Origin: Victivallales bacterium
GTDB lineage: Bacteria > Verrucomicrobiota > Lentisphaeria > Oligosphaerales > Oligosphaeraceae
Direction: 5' to 3'
DNA: 21,774 bases
Assembly: GCA_017963875.1 (NCBI GenBank)
Contig: JAGCTA010000485.1
Location: forward strand, 1-21,774
Shown here piece by piece: positions 18,490 to 21,774 of the stretch. A model generated the notes under the pieces. That model was not told the origin of the DNA. It ran no database searches and worked only from the letters and a program-made list of their open reading frames with translations. A program made the position numbers and the translations under genes. The stretch's first letter is position 1. Every line of letters starts with the position of its first letter.

Positions 18490-19638
18490 ATGAAAATCAC
18501 CAATCTTGAACTTTTCAAAGTCGCTCCTCGCTGGCTCTTCCTGAAAACAACAACAGATGAAGGCATCTGCGGCTGGGGCGAACCTGTCATCGAAGGCAAG
18601 GCTGACACCGTCGCCGCAGCCGTACAAGAATTCTCCCCTTTGCTCATCGGCAGAGACCCATTTGCCATTGAGGACATCTTCCAGACTCTTTACAGAGGCG
18701 GCTTCTACCGTGGTGGCCCCATCCTCTCCAGTGCCATTTCAGGCATTGAGCAGACACTATGGGACATCAAGGGAAAAGTGCTCAACGTTCCTGTTTATGA
18801 ACTACTCGGAGGTGCTGTCCGAGACCGCATTCAAGTCTATTGCTGGATTGGAGGCGACCGTCCTGACGACACCGCCGCAGCCGCAGTCGAAAAGTCCAAA
18901 CAAGGATACAGTGCAGTCAAAATGAATGGTACGCCTGAAATCGACTACATTGACAACTGGTCCAAAATTGATGCTGCCGTAAAACGCGTAGCGGTGATTC
19001 GCGATGCTCTCGGGCCAAATTTCGGCATCGCCGTCGATTTCCATGGACGTGTTCATCAGGCTATGGCCCGCATTCTCATGAAAGAACTTGAGCCATATCA
19101 TCTCATGTTCATTGAGGAACCAGTGCTGATAGACAATATCGAGGCTTTCGCTGAACTCCGTCGCCATACAAGCACCCCTATTGCGACAGGTGAACGAAAC
19201 TTCCTGCGCTGGGGCTTCAAGGACATACTCACACGGGGCATAGCCGATATCATCCAACCCGACCTCTGCCATGCAGGCGGTATCTTTGAAGTGCGTAAAA
19301 TAGCCGCTATGGCCGAATGCTTCGATGTAGCCGTCGCTCCTCACTGTCCGCTCGGCCCAATCGCCTTTGCAGCAAGCCTTCAGTTGGACTACTGCACGCC
19401 AAACGCCGTCATCCAGGAGCAAAGTCTCGGCATACACTACAATCAAGGGGCGGACTTGCTTGATTATCTTGAAGATCCGAAGGTATTCGGCTACAAAGAC
19501 GGCTACGTCTATCGAAACACCCTGCCAGGCCTTGGCATTACTGTCAATGAACAAAAAGTCCGTGAAGCCGCAAAGACTGGACACCACTGGCTAAACCCAA
19601 TCTGGCGAACAGGCGATGGTGTCATCGCTGAATGGTAA
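18490..19638 (+). CDS. dgoD: D-galactonate dehydratase
   Basis: Enolase-superfamily enzyme (mandelate racemase subgroup) that dehydrates D-galactonate to 2-keto-3-deoxygalactonate with Mg2+; cytoplasmic. At 382 residues it has the same length as E. coli DgoD, and every catalytic position coincides: Asp183, Glu209 and Glu235 (metal ligands), His185 in AVDFHGR, Asp258, and His285 in APHCPLGPIA. Characteristic blocks are GWGEPVIEG, GFYRGGPILSSAISG, the LQEQS-like IQEQSLGIHYNQGA, and the C-terminal NPIWRTGDG. It follows dgoA by 3 bases with GGA (18478-18480) inside the dgoA end, so translation is probably coupled. Together they make two steps of the De Ley-Doudoroff pathway. The phosphorylating kinase DgoK and a galactonate transporter are absent from the window. 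This is the safest functional call here. Confidence 0.97.
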   Translation: MKITNLELFKVAPRWLFLKTTTDEGICGWGEPVIEGKADTVAAAVQEFSPLLIGRDPFAIEDIFQTLYRGGFYRGGPILSSAISGIEQTLWDIKGKVLNVPVYELLGGAVRDRIQVYCWIGGDRPDDTAAAAVEKSKQGYSAVKMNGTPEIDYIDNWSKIDAAVKRVAVIRDALGPNFGIAVDFHGRVHQAMARILMKELEPYHLMFIEEPVLIDNIEAFAELRRHTSTPIATGERNFLRWGFKDILTRGIADIIQPDLCHAGGIFEVRKIAAMAECFDVAVAPHCPLGPIAFAASLQLDYCTPNAVIQEQSLGIHYNQGADLLDYLEDPKVFGYKDGYVYRNTLPGLGITVNEQKVREAAKTGHHWLNPIWRTGDGVIAEW

Positions 19639-19643
19639 TGCAC

Positions 19644-19679
19644 GCGGGTTCCGCAAAAGGCTATCAATGCGGAACCCGC
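19644..19679. terminator. Perfect 11-bp inverted repeat between convergent genes
   Basis: GCGGGTTCCGC (19644-19654) and its exact complement GCGGAACCCGC (19669-19679) flank a 14-base loop, 5 bases after the dgoD stop and 5 bases before the end of the opposite-strand oxidoreductase gene. The stem is G+C-rich and would serve both directions. Neither side has a run of T, so it is a hairpin terminator without a U-tract or an mRNA-stabilising stem. Confidence 0.6.
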
Positions 19680-19684
19680 CATGT

Positions 19685-20644
19685 TCAGAATGTAATGACG
19701 ACTTTGCCGATATTCTTCTGAGCCTCAAGAACGGCATGGGCTTCATTCGCCTGCGTATATGGGAAACAAGCATTGATTACAGGCGTGATGGCTCGTTTCT
19801 CAAATGACGGCCAGAGTTGCTCCACGAGAGTCCGCAGAATATCGCCTTTTTCTTCATCTGAACGACTGCGAAGCGTACTTCCCATGAGACGCAAGTGTTT
19901 CTTGAGCATGACCCTAAGGTTGATTTCAGTCGTAGTGCCGCCAAGTGTCGCGATAAGAATCCAGCGTCCGCCTGGTTTCATTGCATCTAGGCACGGTCCA
20001 AGAATTGCACCACCTGCGCAGTCAAGAGCGACATCAGGTGCTGCGGCCGTCAATGCTACGACAACATCCTCCTTTTTGCGGTTTATGACAATATCCGCAC
20101 CGAACTTTTTCACCATTTCTGCCTTTTCATCAGAACCTACCGTCGTCACTATTTTTGCTCCGATGACCTTGGCAAGTTGAATGGCAGAAAGTCCGAGTCC
20201 ACTGGCTCCCGCCTGGATAAAGAGCGTATCTCCCGCCTTGAGCCCAGCCAGCCGCACCAAGTTGAGATAGACTGTTGCATAAGTCTCAGGAATAGCGGCG
20301 GCCTCTTCAAAGGAATAGCCACGCGGAATTGGCATGACCATGTCTTCAGGGACATCTGCAAATTCCGCATAGCCACCGCCGCCCAGCAATGCACAGACTT
20401 TATCTCCGACATGCCAGCGGGATCCAGAAGCGGCTTCGGCGATTTCTCCCGAGCATTCGAGGCCTGGCCAGTCAGGCCATCCAGGCGGTGGCGGATACGT
20501 ACCAGCCTTCTGGAGCAAATCCGCACGGTTCACTCCAGCGGCCTTAACTCGGATGATAACATGGCCAGCCCGTAGTTCTGGCCTTGGAAGGTCGGCTAAC
20601 TCCAAATGCTGGTCAGCCGTGATGACAATGCCTTTCATTTTCAT
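19685..20644 (-). CDS. NAD(P)H:quinone oxidoreductase, PIG3/TP53I3-type medium-chain reductase
   Basis: Zinc-free medium-chain dehydrogenase/reductase that reduces quinones or enones with NADPH; cytoplasmic. With ATG 20644 it has 319 residues. The start was chosen because AAGGAG (+ strand CTCCTT, 20654-20659) lies 9 bases upstream; the longer TTG start at 20680 would bury that site in the reading frame. Signatures are AGVNRADLLQKAGTYPPPPG (36-55), the classic PIG3 start; WPGLECSGEI; GDKVCALLGGGGYAEF; and the NADPH loop AGASGLGLSAIQLA (145-158). The zinc-ligand cysteines of true alcohol dehydrogenases are absent. It is the last gene of a - strand group with the SGNH hydrolase and rbgA, 50 bases after the former. 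The natural substrate is unknown. Confidence 0.93.
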   Translation of the reverse strand: MKMKGIVITADQHLELADLPRPELRAGHVIIRVKAAGVNRADLLQKAGTYPPPPGWPDWPGLECSGEIAEAASGSRWHVGDKVCALLGGGGYAEFADVPEDMVMPIPRGYSFEEAAAIPETYATVYLNLVRLAGLKAGDTLFIQAGASGLGLSAIQLAKVIGAKIVTTVGSDEKAEMVKKFGADIVINRKKEDVVVALTAAAPDVALDCAGGAILGPCLDAMKPGGRWILIATLGGTTTEINLRVMLKKHLRLMGSTLRSRSDEEKGDILRTLVEQLWPSFEKRAITPVINACFPYTQANEAHAVLEAQKNIGKVVITF

Positions 20645-20694
20645 GAATTCATACTCCTTGTGATGGTTGAAAATGGCCAAATAAACTCAAACTC

Positions 20695-21561
20695 CTATTC
20701 CTGTTCTTTGAACGAATCCACTGCCTGCTGTGCAATGCCCCGTAGGAAGGCGGCATCCTTGTCCCCAATGCAATCAGGAATAAACGTAATATCGCTAACA
20801 GGGCGATGATAGAGTTTTGCAAACCAGACACACGCCTGAAGATACTCCCCTCGCTGATTTAGATGAATGGTATCGCGATGAATGAACATCTCTCCCGTCT
20901 CAATGCTCTTCACCCATCTCATTTTTCCTACAAGCGCCCACGCCTGGTCAGGCAAATCGGGCCATGTCATTGTCTGGAGAAGTTCAGGCGGATAATTGAC
21001 AAAGGCGTGGGGTTGCTGCTGTCTGGCAAGTTGCACTGCATAGCCCGTTGGGATAATGCGGAGACCGCCGAGTTCTGCTGCAACCGCACGGTAATTCTCT
21101 GTCAGCCTGCGATACATCTCGTCTTGGTCGATTCCCCATGCTCCGCCTGGCATGATTCGCGGGTCGTCCAGACGATATGCCCATGTCTGCTGAATGCAGA
21201 TTTCAGAAGCAGGCGCGTAATGGTGGATATAGTTGCAGATATTATTCGCAAAAGGCTGATACGTCTCCCTTCTCCAACTGGCGTGGGATGCCTGTTGGAT
21301 CGTGACGACATCCCATGGACGTGATGCAAGAATATCCCTCAGATGCTTCGTGTGGTTTTGGTACATAACGTAAACGCCGTCCCTTTCCTCATTGGAAATA
21401 TACTCCCAATGACGATGAAGTTCACAGCCGCCGTGGCTTGCGGCTTCCAAGTGCAGTTCGCAACCCGCAGATTCAACAACTTGTGGGAAATATGCTTTCA
21501 GGCTATCTGAAAAACTGTTTCCAATGGTCAAAAGCGACAATGAATTCAATGGTGTGTTCAT
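20695..21561 (-). CDS. SGNH/GDSL-type hydrolase, DUF4886-like
   Basis: A probable esterase/deacetylase of the SGNH fold. From ATG 21561 it has 288 residues. Block I is LTIGNSFSDS with nucleophile Ser16; block II has a Gly near SHGGCELHRHW; block III reads DVVTIQQASH, without the usual Gly-x-Asn-Asp; and block V gives the Asp230-x-x-His233 pair in RDTIHLNQRGEY. GNSFS at the N-terminus followed by VVxIQxxSH resembles DUF4886 proteins, which occur with polysaccharide-degrading genes and may remove acetyl groups. There is no signal peptide. The second of two adjacent ATGs (21564 and 21561) was preferred because the GAGGG signal, which overlaps the preceding stop, is 6 bases from it and 3 from the first. 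The gene starts 9 bases after the rbgA stop. Confidence 0.78.
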   Translation of the reverse strand: MNTPLNSLSLLTIGNSFSDSLKAYFPQVVESAGCELHLEAASHGGCELHRHWEYISNEERDGVYVMYQNHTKHLRDILASRPWDVVTIQQASHASWRRETYQPFANNICNYIHHYAPASEICIQQTWAYRLDDPRIMPGGAWGIDQDEMYRRLTENYRAVAAELGGLRIIPTGYAVQLARQQQPHAFVNYPPELLQTMTWPDLPDQAWALVGKMRWVKSIETGEMFIHRDTIHLNQRGEYLQACVWFAKLYHRPVSDITFIPDCIGDKDAAFLRGIAQQAVDSFKEQE

Positions 21562-21570
21562 CATAATCCC

Positions 21571-21774
21571 TCAGTATTTTGGTGCTTGTTCAAAAGTAAA
21601 ACGCCCTAGGCGTCCATCACGGTATTCTTTGATAAACGTACTTGCTGAACGGAACAAGTCTGGTATCCCGCCCTGTTTCAGCAGCCCTCTCCGCTTGGCA
21701 AGTCCCTCCAGTAGCACATCAGGTGTGTCAGGGCATGAATCAAATCCAAGAACAGACCACTTGACATGAGACTG
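21571..21774 (-). CDS. rbgA: Ribosome biogenesis GTPase RbgA (YlqF), C-terminal fragment
   Basis: The last 67 residues of a protein whose start lies beyond the right edge of the window. The frame runs from 21774 to a TGA at 21571-21573 and contains DVLLEGLAKRRGLLKQGGIPDL and FIKEYRDGRLGRFTFE. This matches the C-terminal helical domain of RbgA/YlqF (pattern: E-x-iArkRG, then gG-x-x-D, then dfR-x-GklGritLE), a circularly permuted GTPase that helps assemble the 50S ribosomal subunit. The GTPase motifs themselves are off the window. The stop is 9 bases before the SGNH hydrolase start, so those two genes are almost certainly cotranscribed. The call rests on a short stretch but the pattern is distinctive. 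Confidence 0.78.
   Translation of the reverse strand, partial: QSHVKWSVLGFDSCPDTPDVLLEGLAKRRGLLKQGGIPDLFRSASTFIKEYRDGRLGRFTFEQAPKY

Noticed and set aside
18802..19587. 261-codon - strand frame opposite dgoD
   Set aside because: DgoD is certain from residue-by-residue agreement with E. coli; the opposite frame is a by-product of its codon use.

Overview
The window looks like a chromosomal segment of a carbohydrate-degrading, gut-type bacterium, most likely Lentisphaerota (Victivallis-like) or another PVC-group member. This is an inference from three things: a pseudopilin with an N-terminal [17 protein letters not shown] helix and a C-terminal H-x9-DG-type ending; LL-diaminopimelate aminotransferase (DapL); and many sugar-cleaving enzymes. 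No rRNA, tRNA, CRISPR array, integrase or complete insertion sequence was seen.

Layout. Positions 1-9356 (+ strand) hold a 5'-cut GH2 beta-galactosidase, dUTPase, a GH78 alpha-L-rhamnosidase, an M20 metallopeptidase/deacylase, a DUF1186-like SEC-C protein, dapL and a LipM/LplA-type lipoyl ligase or octanoyltransferase. Dut is a housekeeping gene lying between the two glycosidases. Positions 9414-11800 (+) hold the pseudopilin, a small nitroreductase and a GT9 heptosyltransferase-like protein. Positions 11801-12700 are an A+T-rich block of different character, carrying on the - strand an N-terminally truncated Rpn/PD-(D/E)XK nuclease and a possible small gene remnant.

Positions 12720-19638 (+) look like a sugar-catabolism cluster: a GH39-like glycosidase, a large secreted protein with a TIM-barrel-like domain that I cannot place in a family, 2-dehydro-3-deoxy-6-phosphogalactonate aldolase (dgoA) and D-galactonate dehydratase (dgoD). 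DgoD is very secure: all its catalytic residues fall at the same numbers as in the E. coli enzyme. A perfect 11-bp hairpin separates it from a convergent - strand group (21774-19685): the C-terminus of the ribosome-assembly GTPase RbgA, an SGNH hydrolase and a PIG3-type quinone oxidoreductase.

How they fit together. The beta-galactosidase, rhamnosidase and GH39-like enzyme show no signal peptide, so they probably act on imported oligosaccharides containing rhamnose, galactose and possibly xylose, as found in pectin side chains. DgoD and DgoA would take galactonate to pyruvate and glyceraldehyde-3-phosphate through the De Ley-Doudoroff route; the required kinase (DgoK) is not in the window. 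The most interesting items are the unplaced 957-residue secreted protein, the eroded nuclease island, and the pseudopilin whose cleavage site has Arg where Gly is normally found.
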